Assembly (NCBI GenBank): GCA_002279935.1
Contig: NCCZ01000004.1
Location: forward strand, 62,001-126,000
Origin: Hyphomicrobium sp. 12-62-95
Lineage (GTDB): Bacteria > Pseudomonadota > Alphaproteobacteria > Rhizobiales > Hyphomicrobiaceae
DNA: 64,000 nucleotides
Direction: 5' to 3'
The number at the start of each line of letters is the position of its first letter. Position 1 is the stretch's first letter. The translations under genes were made by a program, and so were the position numbers. Of this stretch, positions 9,544 to 19,335 are shown piece by piece. The notes below the pieces were generated by a model. It saw nothing but the letters and a program-made list of their open reading frames with translations. It did not search any database and was not told the DNA's origin.

Positions 9544-10437
9544 TCAGAACCAGTCGTCGATCTCGCGCACCGCATGTGCGATCGCCGCCGTCCGCCGCGC
9601 CATCACCAGGTGCAGCCGCTCGACCATCTTACCCTCGACGGTGATAACGCCCTTCTGCGAATTAACAGGCTGCGAGAAGGCATCGATAATCTTGCGCGAC
9701 CACTCCACCTCGTCGTCCGTCGGCGTGAACACTTCGTTGCACGGCCCCACCTGCGAGGGATGAATCAGCGTCTTGCCATCCATGCCCAGCGTCCGCCCGT
9801 GCTCGCACTCCTTGCGGAAGCCCTCTTCATCCTTGAAGTCGTTGTAAACGCCATCGATGATATCGATCCCAAACGCCCGCGCCGCCACGATGGTCAACGC
9901 CAGCCAGGGCACGATCGCAAACCGGTTATAGAGTGCGCGCGCCCGCGATTCCTTCAAAAGATCGTTGGTCCCCAGCACGAAGCATTCGAGCCGGTTTTCC
10001 GGGTCCATGGCCACGGCCGCGATCTCGCGCGCGTAGAGGATCGCCTGCGGCGTCTCCATCATCGCCCAGATGCGCGTCCGCTCCGGCGCGTTCACGGATT
10101 TGAGGATCTTCGCCGCGCTGATGATGTCGCCGGGATGTGCCACCTTTGGGATGAGGATCGCATCCGGCGCGGCTTCCGCCGCTGCTAAAAGGTCCGTCGC
10201 CCCCCAGATCGTCTCCAGCGCGTTGGTGCGGATAACCAGTTCCCGCCGCCCATACCCGCCCTCACGGACAACGGCGCAAACCCGCTCCCGCGCCTGCACC
10301 TTGGCTTCCGGGGCGACCGAGTCCTCCAGATCGAGGATCACCGCGTCCGCCGGCAACGCCTTGGCCTTTTCCAACGCGCGGTCGTTGGCACCGGGCATGT
10401 AGAGCACGCTGCGGCGGGGTCGAATGTTGGTTTTCAT
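9544..10437 (-). CDS. HpcH/HpaI aldolase family CoA-ester lyase, malyl-CoA thioesterase/lyase-like
   Basis: 297 residues of the CitE/HpcH family. Visible: RRSVLYMPGANDRALEKA at the N-terminus, AVILDLEDSVAPEAK (metal/CoA site), and the catalytic-barrel pieces ILIPKV, WAMMETPQAILYAREIA and FVLGTNDLLKE. GMDGKTLIHPSQVGPCNEVFTPT is near the C-terminus. This subgroup includes (3S)-malyl-CoA thioesterase (Mcl2 type) and beta-methylmalyl-CoA lyase. The N-terminal form resembles the thioesterase branch more than Mcl1, but I cannot separate them without an alignment. Next to the mesaconyl-CoA hydratase, it likely serves the ethylmalonyl-CoA pathway. Confidence 0.7.
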   Translation of the reverse strand: MKTNIRPRRSVLYMPGANDRALEKAKALPADAVILDLEDSVAPEAKVQARERVCAVVREGGYGRRELVIRTNALETIWGATDLLAAAEAAPDAILIPKVAHPGDIISAAKILKSVNAPERTRIWAMMETPQAILYAREIAAVAMDPENRLECFVLGTNDLLKESRARALYNRFAIVPWLALTIVAARAFGIDIIDGVYNDFKDEEGFRKECEHGRTLGMDGKTLIHPSQVGPCNEVFTPTDDEVEWSRKIIDAFSQPVNSQKGVITVEGKMVERLHLVMARRTAAIAHAVREIDDWF

Positions 10438-10548
10438 AAAAGCGCGGGCCCGAACGTTGATTGTGCACTGCAACAATACGCGAAGCGCCGCCTGTTCACA
10501 AACGGCTATTGGACGAATACCGTGCGCATCGTCGGAGGAACCAAGCGC

Positions 10549-11367
10549 GTGGCACGAATCGTCGCACTCTCATCCATGGTGGCCTACGGACATGTCGGCC
10601 TCCGGGCGATGGTCCCAGCTCTCGAACGTCTCGGCCACGATGTTGTCGCCCTGCCCACCGTCGTCTTGTCCAGCCATGCGGCTTACCCGCATGTCGCCGG
10701 CACACACGTCGATCCCGCCACACTGGATGAAATGGCCACCGCCCTCGACGCGAACGGCTGGCTATCCTCAGTCGACATGGTCATCACAGGCTATCTGCCA
10801 ACCGAGGCCCACGTCGCGGTCGCAACCGGCCTCGTCCAACGCGTCCGCAAGTTATCTCCCGCGATGACATACATCTGTGATCCCGTGCTCGGCGACGACC
10901 CCAAAGGACTGTACCTGCCGCTTGAGACCGCAAATGCCCTTCGGGATGAGCTTCTCCCCTTGGCCGATATCGCCACACCGAACGCCTTTGAACTGGCGTG
11001 GCTGACAACCCAGCCCGCATCCTCAATTGAAACCGCAATCAGCGCCGCCCGCACCCTGCGCCCGTCGTTGATCCTCGCCACGTCGATCCCAGCAGCGGAC
11101 CATCACCTCGCAACACTCCTCGTCGGCCCCACGTCCGCGCACGCCACCTCCAGCCCCCAGCGCGCCAAAGCTCCCTCAGGCACCGGCGACCTGCTCACCG
11201 CACTGCTCGCGGGTCATCTCGCATCCCGCAAGACCCCACCTGAAGCTTTGGCACACGCCAGCGCCTGGCTCGAACAGTGCTTCGATGCCAGCACGGACAG
11301 CAGTGACCTAAATCTCGCGCCGCTCTATGCTTCCCCGCCGTCGCCTCTGGCGCTCTTAACCGCCTAG
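10549..11367 (+). CDS. pdxY: Pyridoxal kinase
   Basis: 272 residues of the ribokinase-like PdxY/PdxK family, which phosphorylates pyridoxal to PLP with ATP. Visible: ALSSMVAYGHVGLRAMVPALERLG at the N-terminus, VVLSSHAAYPHVAG, the YICDPVLGDDPKGLYLP phosphate-site segment, IATPNAFELAWLT, and the anion-hole motif PSGTGDLLTALLAGHL with the catalytic Asp. The GTG start was chosen because GGAGGA lies 9 bases upstream; an in-frame GTG 27 bases further up would put that sequence inside the gene. It is divergent from the CoA-lyase gene. Confidence 0.85.
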   Translation: MARIVALSSMVAYGHVGLRAMVPALERLGHDVVALPTVVLSSHAAYPHVAGTHVDPATLDEMATALDANGWLSSVDMVITGYLPTEAHVAVATGLVQRVRKLSPAMTYICDPVLGDDPKGLYLPLETANALRDELLPLADIATPNAFELAWLTTQPASSIETAISAARTLRPSLILATSIPAADHHLATLLVGPTSAHATSSPQRAKAPSGTGDLLTALLAGHLASRKTPPEALAHASAWLEQCFDASTDSSDLNLAPLYASPPSPLALLTA

Positions 11368-11468
11368 ACCCATCCGCGGCCCGCCATGCTTGACATTTGC
11401 AGGCATCAATAGAAAACGCCCCTAGTCGACGCCATCAGCGCGATAATCGTCAAAAGAGAAAGCCGCCG

Positions 11469-12107
11469 ATGTCCTCCTTCCCCGAAACGCTCACCGATCG
11501 CTATCGCCGCTTCAAGCACCGCATTTATGTGCCCAACGCCGACAGCTACGAGGAACTGGCGACGTTCGGCCAGAATCCAGAGGTCATGATCGTTTCCTGC
11601 TGCGATAGCCGCGTCGACCCCGAAACGATCTTCAACGCCATGCCCGGCGAACTCTTCGTCGCCCGCAATGTCGCCAACCTCATCCCGCCCTTCGAACTGG
11701 GCGGAAAGTTTCACGGCGTCAGCGCGGCCATCGAATTCGCGGTCTTGAACCTGCGCGTCAAACACATCGTCATCCTCGGCCACGCCAACTGCGGCGGCAT
11801 CAAAGCCGCTCTCGACCAGTCCGCCGCGATCCAGACGGAATCGATGTTCATCTCACGCTGGATGTCGATGCTCGATGAAGCGCGCCTCTCTGTTCTCGCT
11901 TCGCATCAAACCAAGACGCCCGAGGAGCGGCTCACGGCCTTGGAGCAAGAAGGGGTAAAAACCTCGATCAAGAACCTGCGCTCGTTCCCCTTCGTCCGCG
12001 AACGCGAAGAGAAGGGCAAACTCAACCTCCACGGCGGCCACTTCGACATCAAAACCGGCACGCTCTCGATCCTCAACCACTCCCGTGGCGAGTTCTTTCC
12101 GCTTTAA
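11469..12107 (+). CDS. Beta-class carbonic anhydrase
   Basis: 212 residues. It hydrates CO2 to bicarbonate using zinc. The zinc and catalytic residues are visible: Cys44 and Asp46 in SCCDSRVD, and His105 and Cys108 in GHANCGG. RNVANLIPP follows the first motif as usual. The ATG has an AAGAGAAAG sequence just upstream. It is convergent with ccmG, with only 15 bases between the stops. Confidence 0.9.
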   Translation: MSSFPETLTDRYRRFKHRIYVPNADSYEELATFGQNPEVMIVSCCDSRVDPETIFNAMPGELFVARNVANLIPPFELGGKFHGVSAAIEFAVLNLRVKHIVILGHANCGGIKAALDQSAAIQTESMFISRWMSMLDEARLSVLASHQTKTPEERLTALEQEGVKTSIKNLRSFPFVREREEKGKLNLHGGHFDIKTGTLSILNHSRGEFFPL

Positions 12108-12122
12108 GTTGGATGAAACGCA

Positions 12123-12731
12123 CTAGCCCGCCGGCGTTGCTGCACCCTGCGCGGCACGCACGGCCGGTAGCACCTTTTGCGCGATGCTCTGTGGCGTCAG
12201 CGGCCCGACGTGCTTGTAGGCAATCCGGCCTTTGCCATCGACGACGAACGTCTCCGGCATCCCATAGACCCCCCACTCGATCGCGCCCCGGCCTTTGGGA
12301 TCAACGCCCAGCGCCGCAAACGGATTGCCGTAACGCCCCAAAAATCGCCGTCCATTTTCGGGCTCGTCTTTGTAGTTCACGCCCACCAACTTGAGCCCTG
12401 GCTCCTTCGCCAATTCCACCAGCAGCGGATGTTCGTCCACGCACGGCCCGCACCATGACGCCCAGAAATTGACGACTGTCACCTCACCCTTCGCCAGGTC
12501 CGCCGCCGTGAAACCGGGCACCGGTCCGGCCGCGCCGCTCAGCCCCTCCAGCGCCGCGAAGTCCGTCGCCGGCACCGGCTTGCCGATCAGCGCCGACGGC
12601 AGCTTCGACGGATCGCCCGACTTCAGCGCGAACTGGAACATGATCGCCACCGCCAGAAAGATCGCCAGCGGCACGAACACCCAAGCCCGTCCGCTGCGCC
12701 CCTCGGCCACCCCATCGATCTGCTCCGTCAT
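12123..12731 (-). CDS. ccmG: Thiol:disulfide interchange protein CcmG/DsbE
   Basis: 202 residues. A single N-terminal transmembrane anchor (WVFVPLAIFLAVAIMFQFAL) is followed by a periplasmic thioredoxin fold with the active site FWASWCGPCVDEHP and the cis-Pro segment YGMPETFVVD. CcmG reduces apocytochrome c before heme attachment. It starts 5 bases after the ccmD stop and is the last gene of the ccm operon here. The C-terminal RAAQGAATPAG tail is low-complexity. Confidence 0.92.
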   Translation of the reverse strand: MTEQIDGVAEGRSGRAWVFVPLAIFLAVAIMFQFALKSGDPSKLPSALIGKPVPATDFAALEGLSGAAGPVPGFTAADLAKGEVTVVNFWASWCGPCVDEHPLLVELAKEPGLKLVGVNYKDEPENGRRFLGRYGNPFAALGVDPKGRGAIEWGVYGMPETFVVDGKGRIAYKHVGPLTPQSIAQKVLPAVRAAQGAATPAG

Positions 12732-12735
12732 GTCT

Positions 12736-12921
12736 TCAAGTCTCCTTGGCCGCCCGCGACCGGCGCGAGACGCCCCGCGCTTCCAGATCGGCAAGCCGCG
12801 CCTTGATCCGCGCCCCATCCCACACGAGCCAGCCGATCACACCACCCAGCACCACCGCGTAGATCGCATAGGAGGCCCAGATAAACGCCGCGTGCGGCCC
12901 AAGATCGATCATCGCACTCAC
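12736..12921 (-). CDS. ccmD: Heme exporter protein CcmD
   Basis: 61 residues: one transmembrane helix (FIWASYAIYAVVLGGVIGWLVW) followed by a basic cytoplasmic tail, the normal form of this small subunit. CcmD helps release holo-CcmE from the CcmABC complex. The start overlaps the ccmC stop as ATGA, which supports this ATG over an internal one three codons later. Confidence 0.88.
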   Translation of the reverse strand: MSAMIDLGPHAAFIWASYAIYAVVLGGVIGWLVWDGARIKARLADLEARGVSRRSRAAKET

Positions 12922-13706
12922 TCCGCCGCCGCCGGTGCCGAAACGCCCCGCGCCCGGTCCACCTCCGCCATCGTCAGCGCGCGCAACCGCCGCCGCAGGA
13001 TCTCATTGCGCATGCCCTGCATATGCAGCGCAAAGAACAACAGCGAAAACCCGATCGCGCTGATCAAGAGCGGCCACAACAGATCGGAATGGATCGTCGG
13101 CCCATCCAGACGAATGACACTCGCCGGCTGATGCAGCGTGTTCCACCAATCGACCGAAAACTTGATGATCGGCAGGATCGTCACGCCAACCAGCCCCAGC
13201 ACCGCGCACAGCTTGCCCGCCAGCGCCTCATCATCGATCGCCGACCGCAACGCCATCAACCCGAAATACAAAAACAACAGGATCAGCATCGAGGTCAGCC
13301 GCGCGTCCCACACCCAATAGGTGCCCCACATCGGCTTTCCCCACAGCGACCCGGTCGCCAGCGCCAGGAACGTAAACGCCGCCCCCAAAGGAGCCGCCGC
13401 CTTCGCCGACACATCCGCCAGCGGATGCCGAAACACCAGATACCCGAAGCTCGAAATCGCAATCAGCGCATACCCCATCATGCCGAGCCACGCTGCCGGC
13501 ACGTGGATGTACATGATCTTGACGGTCTGGCCCTGCTGGTAATCATCCGGCGCCACGAAGAACGCCAGATACAGCGCATACAAAATCAACGCGACAGCAG
13601 CCCCCGCCAACCACGGCATCAAAGTGCCCGACAGCTGCATAAACCGCGTCGGGTTCGCGAGCTTCTGCGTCAAGGACTGCTGAGGCGCGGTGTTGGTCTG
13701 GGTCAT
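12918..13706 (-). CDS. ccmC: Heme exporter protein CcmC
   Basis: 262 residues with six predicted membrane helices. It handles heme in the periplasm and loads it on CcmE. The conserved tryptophan-rich motif WGTYWVWDARLTS lies in the middle, and conserved His residues occur in IMYIHVPAAW and WWNTLHQPAS. It overlaps ccmD by 4 bases and lies 63 bases after ccmB. Confidence 0.95.
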   Translation of the reverse strand: MTQTNTAPQQSLTQKLANPTRFMQLSGTLMPWLAGAAVALILYALYLAFFVAPDDYQQGQTVKIMYIHVPAAWLGMMGYALIAISSFGYLVFRHPLADVSAKAAAPLGAAFTFLALATGSLWGKPMWGTYWVWDARLTSMLILLFLYFGLMALRSAIDDEALAGKLCAVLGLVGVTILPIIKFSVDWWNTLHQPASVIRLDGPTIHSDLLWPLLISAIGFSLLFFALHMQGMRNEILRRRLRALTMAEVDRARGVSAPAAAE

Positions 13707-13769
13707 GGCGCTGACTTAAGGGTTTAAAGCCCCGCGCGCAACGCACGGAACGAGTTAAGGGCTAACCGC

Positions 13770-14438
13770 TCATTGTGTCTGGAAGCGGATCGCCGCCGCC
13801 GCCGCGACCGGGCCGATCACCAGCGAAAACAACGATATGGCCCCCAATATCAGAAACGAGGCCTGAAACCCCGACGGACCACCCGTCGCCGCCGAAATCG
13901 CCGCGATCCCGAAAATCAGCGTCGGGATGTACAGTGGCAAAACGAGGAGGGCGAGCAAAAGCCCACCCCGCCGCGCCCGCAGCGTCAGCGCCGCCCCGAC
14001 CAAGCCCAGAAAGCTGATCGCCGGCGTCCCAACCAGCATGGTCGCCACCAGAACCGGATAGGCCTCGATATCCAGGTTCAAAAGCAGCCCCAGAACCGGT
14101 GCCAACAAAGCCAGCGGAATCCCCGTCGAGATCCAGTGCGCCAGCGCTTTCGCCGCCGTCGCCAGTTCCAGCGGCAGATCCCCCGTCGCGATCACCTCCA
14201 GCGACCCGTCCTCGTCATCCGCTTCAAATATCCGCGGTAGCGAGAGCAGCGCCGCAAGCAACAGCGCGATCCACAACACTCCCGGCGCGATCCGCGACAG
14301 CAAATTCAAATCCGGCCCAAGCCCCAGCGGCATCATCGCCACGACGATGAGATAGAACCCCAGCGCCGTCCCGACCGCCCCGCCTTCCCGCACCTGCAAC
14401 AGAAGATCGCGCTTCAAAAGCGTCCAAAACGCACTCAT
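13770..14438 (-). CDS. ccmB: Heme exporter protein CcmB
   Basis: 222 residues, six hydrophobic segments, starting MSAFWTLLKRDLLLQVREGG. It is the membrane component of the CcmAB ABC transporter. LPRIFEADDEDGSLE after the second helix is the conserved cytoplasmic loop of the family. Its start overlaps the ccmA stop by 4 bases. Confidence 0.93.
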   Translation of the reverse strand: MSAFWTLLKRDLLLQVREGGAVGTALGFYLIVVAMMPLGLGPDLNLLSRIAPGVLWIALLLAALLSLPRIFEADDEDGSLEVIATGDLPLELATAAKALAHWISTGIPLALLAPVLGLLLNLDIEAYPVLVATMLVGTPAISFLGLVGAALTLRARRGGLLLALLVLPLYIPTLIFGIAAISAATGGPSGFQASFLILGAISLFSLVIGPVAAAAAIRFQTQ

Positions 14439-15070
14439 GCGGCGGCACTCCGCACGCCGATCTCCAACCGCCGCTCCGACGCCAAACCCAGCGGAATATG
14501 CGTCGCAGCCAGCACCAGCCCGCCGCCCGCCACATGCTGCCCCACCTGCCGGGCCAGCAACGCCACCGACGCCGCATCAAGCGACACCGTCGGCTCATCG
14601 AGCAGCCACAACGGCCGCGGCGTCGCAATCAACCGGGCGAGACACGCCCGCCGCTTTTGCCCCGCCGACAGATACCCCGCCGGGATCATCGCCAGCGGTT
14701 CCAAATCAAACGCCACCAGCGCCGCATCGATCGCCGCCCCATCGACGGCCCCACCACCCAGATACGCCGCCCAAAAGCGCAAATTTTCCTCCACCGTCAG
14801 CGACGGCTTCAGCGCGTTGAGATGTCCGATATAATGCGCCTGCGCGGGAAGCTCCTTCTCCGCATCCCCGCCTTCCAACGCGATGCTGCCGCCCGCCACG
14901 CCGATCAATCCCGCCACGGTGCGGATGACAGTCGTCTTGCCCGCCCCATTGGGCCCGACGAGCACGAGCGCCTCGCCCGCCTCCACCGCGAACGACAGAT
15001 CATCCACGATGCGCCGCGCGCCGCGATCAACGACGAGATGTTTAACCGACAGGCGCACTAGGAAATCCAT
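14435..15070 (-). CDS. ccmA: Cytochrome c biogenesis ABC transporter ATP-binding protein CcmA
   Basis: 211 residues. Walker A is LVGPNGAGKTT, the signature is LSAGQKRRACLARL, and Walker B with the catalytic Glu is LWLLDEPTVSLD. It powers release of holo-CcmE by the CcmABCD complex. It is the first gene of ccmABCDG. The start ATG lies just 6 bases from a strong hairpin element in the leader. Confidence 0.93.
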   Translation of the reverse strand: MDFLVRLSVKHLVVDRGARRIVDDLSFAVEAGEALVLVGPNGAGKTTVIRTVAGLIGVAGGSIALEGGDAEKELPAQAHYIGHLNALKPSLTVEENLRFWAAYLGGGAVDGAAIDAALVAFDLEPLAMIPAGYLSAGQKRRACLARLIATPRPLWLLDEPTVSLDAASVALLARQVGQHVAGGGLVLAATHIPLGLASERRLEIGVRSAAA

Positions 15071-15076
15071 TCAACG

Positions 15077-15116
15077 TGCATGGCGGCCGGCTCCCAGCGG
15101 GGGAGTCGCCATGCAC
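15077..15116. repeat. Hairpin element copy 1 (conserved core, covarying outer stem)
   Basis: A 40-base inverted repeat. The outer 10-bp stem is GTGCATGGCG paired with CGCCATGCAC. Inside are CTCCC and GGGAG arms, with an unpaired GCCGG on the left. The core from GGCGGCCGG to GGGAGTCGCC is shared with the element at 22216-22256, while the outermost 6 bp differ but still pair perfectly. It lies between ccmA and acnA, almost touching the ccmA start. Confidence 0.75.
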
Positions 15117-15334
15117 AACTAAGGTGCACTAAAGAGAGGCGGATTGCCGCAAAATCGCACGCGCAGGGTGGCTGGTTCTCTCCGGTTTACGCCTATATAA
15201 AAGGCTTGCCCATGATTTCGCCAGCGCAAAAAAAGCGTCGTCGTTCCTACGGTCGCAGCCGCGCTGCGCTGCGAAAACACGGCTGTCACATCACGGGCTG
15301 AGAATTCACCGTCAAGCTTCCGAGGAGACTTACA

Positions 15335-18049
<2,715 letters not shown>

Positions 18050-18185
18050 AGCTGGCATGCGTTAAGCGTCGCCGCACCATACAAAGAGGCGTGCCGAGAA
18101 CCTCCCGCACTTTTTTTCTAGCCTGCAAGTGACGAAGGTCACATGCTATGCAATGTGTGCTGCTTTGAATCGATAGGGCCCCATT

Positions 18186-18494
18186 ATGGACAAGATTAAA
18201 CAGGGCCTATTTTCTTTTGTGCTCGCGTTCATCTGGTGGCTTACAGACCGGCTCTATGGTGACGAGCTATTCCGCATAATCCGGCAACACATTCCGAAGA
18301 AACTACGCACACTTGACGGCCTCTCTGACGCCGCACTCCAATCTATGCTCAGCTTCGGCCCACCGGTCGTGCTGAATCTGCTTGGCAGTTGGCTAATCTA
18401 TAAGGGGTGGAAACACATGTCGGGCAAAAATGCAAAAGACGAGGCCTATGGCGCAGAAGCCTCCAAGTTAAGTCAGCAGAATTCCGATAGCTAA
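18186..18494 (+). CDS. Hypothetical small membrane protein in a low-GC insert
   Basis: 102 residues, not recognised. An N-terminal hydrophobic segment (LFSFVLAFIWWLTDRL) and a second one (FGPPVVLNLLGSWLIYKGW) could both span the membrane. The tail is polar. Base composition is clearly lower in GC than acnA or dcp, and codon choice differs, suggesting acquisition. It lies between acnA and a decayed copy of the acnA 3' end. Confidence 0.55.
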   Translation: MDKIKQGLFSFVLAFIWWLTDRLYGDELFRIIRQHIPKKLRTLDGLSDAALQSMLSFGPPVVLNLLGSWLIYKGWKHMSGKNAKDEAYGAEASKLSQQNSDS

Positions 18495-18530
18495 GCTTAC
18501 TAACTAGCGGCCATGCGAATTGCTCTTCGG

Positions 18531-18651
18531 ACCGACGCCATGGGCAACAAAGTTGCCATGCCCGTAGTCCGCCGCATAGATACCTCGACGAGATCGAATA
18601 CTAACGCAACAGCGGTATCCTCCAGAACATTTCCGGAACCTGCCAGCGTAG
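18531..18651 (+). pseudogene. Degraded duplicate of the acnA 3' end
   Basis: This stretch aligns by eye with the last 123 bases of acnA (17927-18049), including the final stop codon. Most positions match: GGGCAACAAAGT, CTCGACGAGATCGAATACTA and ATCCTCCAG are shared. About 19 substitutions and two single-base deletions break the reading frame. It has the same orientation as acnA. It is a relic left by duplication, recombination or integration at the acnA end. Confidence 0.85.
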
Positions 18652-18666
18652 GAGCACCTCGAATCA

Positions 18667-19335
18667 TTAGATAGGTATATCTTTCAGAACTTGAGGAAGC
18701 GGAGGCCTATCGGGGAGCCGATTCGGCCCAGCTTTCTCTATGGCAGCGTCCAGCGCATTCATCGGAGTACCCGGTGGATAGTATTTTTCGTGCCACTCGC
18801 GAAACCGATACAGACCAAGCGCCATCAGCAGATCGTACGTCCGCAGAATGTCATCTGCGACTTGTCGAAGTTGCACTACAGATAACGCAAAAAACATATC
18901 GCGTGTCTTCTGTGAATTCTTTTTGCTTCCAATGAGTAGCTCGCCTGTGGCTTTGGGCAGATAGTATTCGACAATATGCGCAAGCGTGTTCCTATTTTGC
19001 GAGCAAATCTTGAAGCATTTGAGTGCGTACAGCGTACACTCTGCGTGATCCCCTTTTAACTTCTGATTCACGAGAGTCGTCAAAGCGTCTAGCCGATTAT
19101 CCGTCGTCATGCGGTGATTGAAAGAGTCGCCCAATTCCCTGTCCACGCGCAGCAAGTCCGCGAATAGGATCCCGAGGCATGCTTCAAGCCGATTGTATGA
19201 CAGACTAATCGCACCGAGAGCATGCAGATGCGCAGCCGAAACGCCGAACTTAGCCGACGTTGGCCAGTCCTGTTTAAATGGATCGGAATCAGCGGCTGCG
19301 ATTGCGCTACGGTCCTCGGTTGACTCTCCACTCAC
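18667..19335 (-). CDS. Hypothetical protein, low GC, start overlapping the dcp stop
   Basis: 222 residues, not recognised. It looks soluble and mostly helical: residues about 40-190 hold amphipathic stretches such as LHALGAISLSYNRLEACLGILFADLL and VVQLRQVADDILRTYDLLMALGLYRF. The best start is a GTG overlapping the stop of the upstream oligopeptidase gene as GTGA; the frame open further upstream is only the shadow of that gene. GC is lower than in its neighbours, indicating transfer. The helical form is reminiscent of HEPN-like or AbiV-like proteins, but no diagnostic motif supports either. Confidence 0.55.
   Translation of the reverse strand: MSGESTEDRSAIAAADSDPFKQDWPTSAKFGVSAAHLHALGAISLSYNRLEACLGILFADLLRVDRELGDSFNHRMTTDNRLDALTTLVNQKLKGDHAECTLYALKCFKICSQNRNTLAHIVEYYLPKATGELLIGSKKNSQKTRDMFFALSVVQLRQVADDILRTYDLLMALGLYRFREWHEKYYPPGTPMNALDAAIEKAGPNRLPDRPPLPQVLKDIPI

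Noticed and set aside
14441-15061. Arg/His/Pro-rich open frames opposite ccmA and other genes
   Set aside because: They mirror the codon bias of the real genes on the other strand and carry no motif or ribosome binding site.
18061-18120. T-run of seven after acnA (18111-18117) as an intrinsic terminator
   Set aside because: The stem before it is only about 4 bp (GTGC/GCAC), too weak to call.
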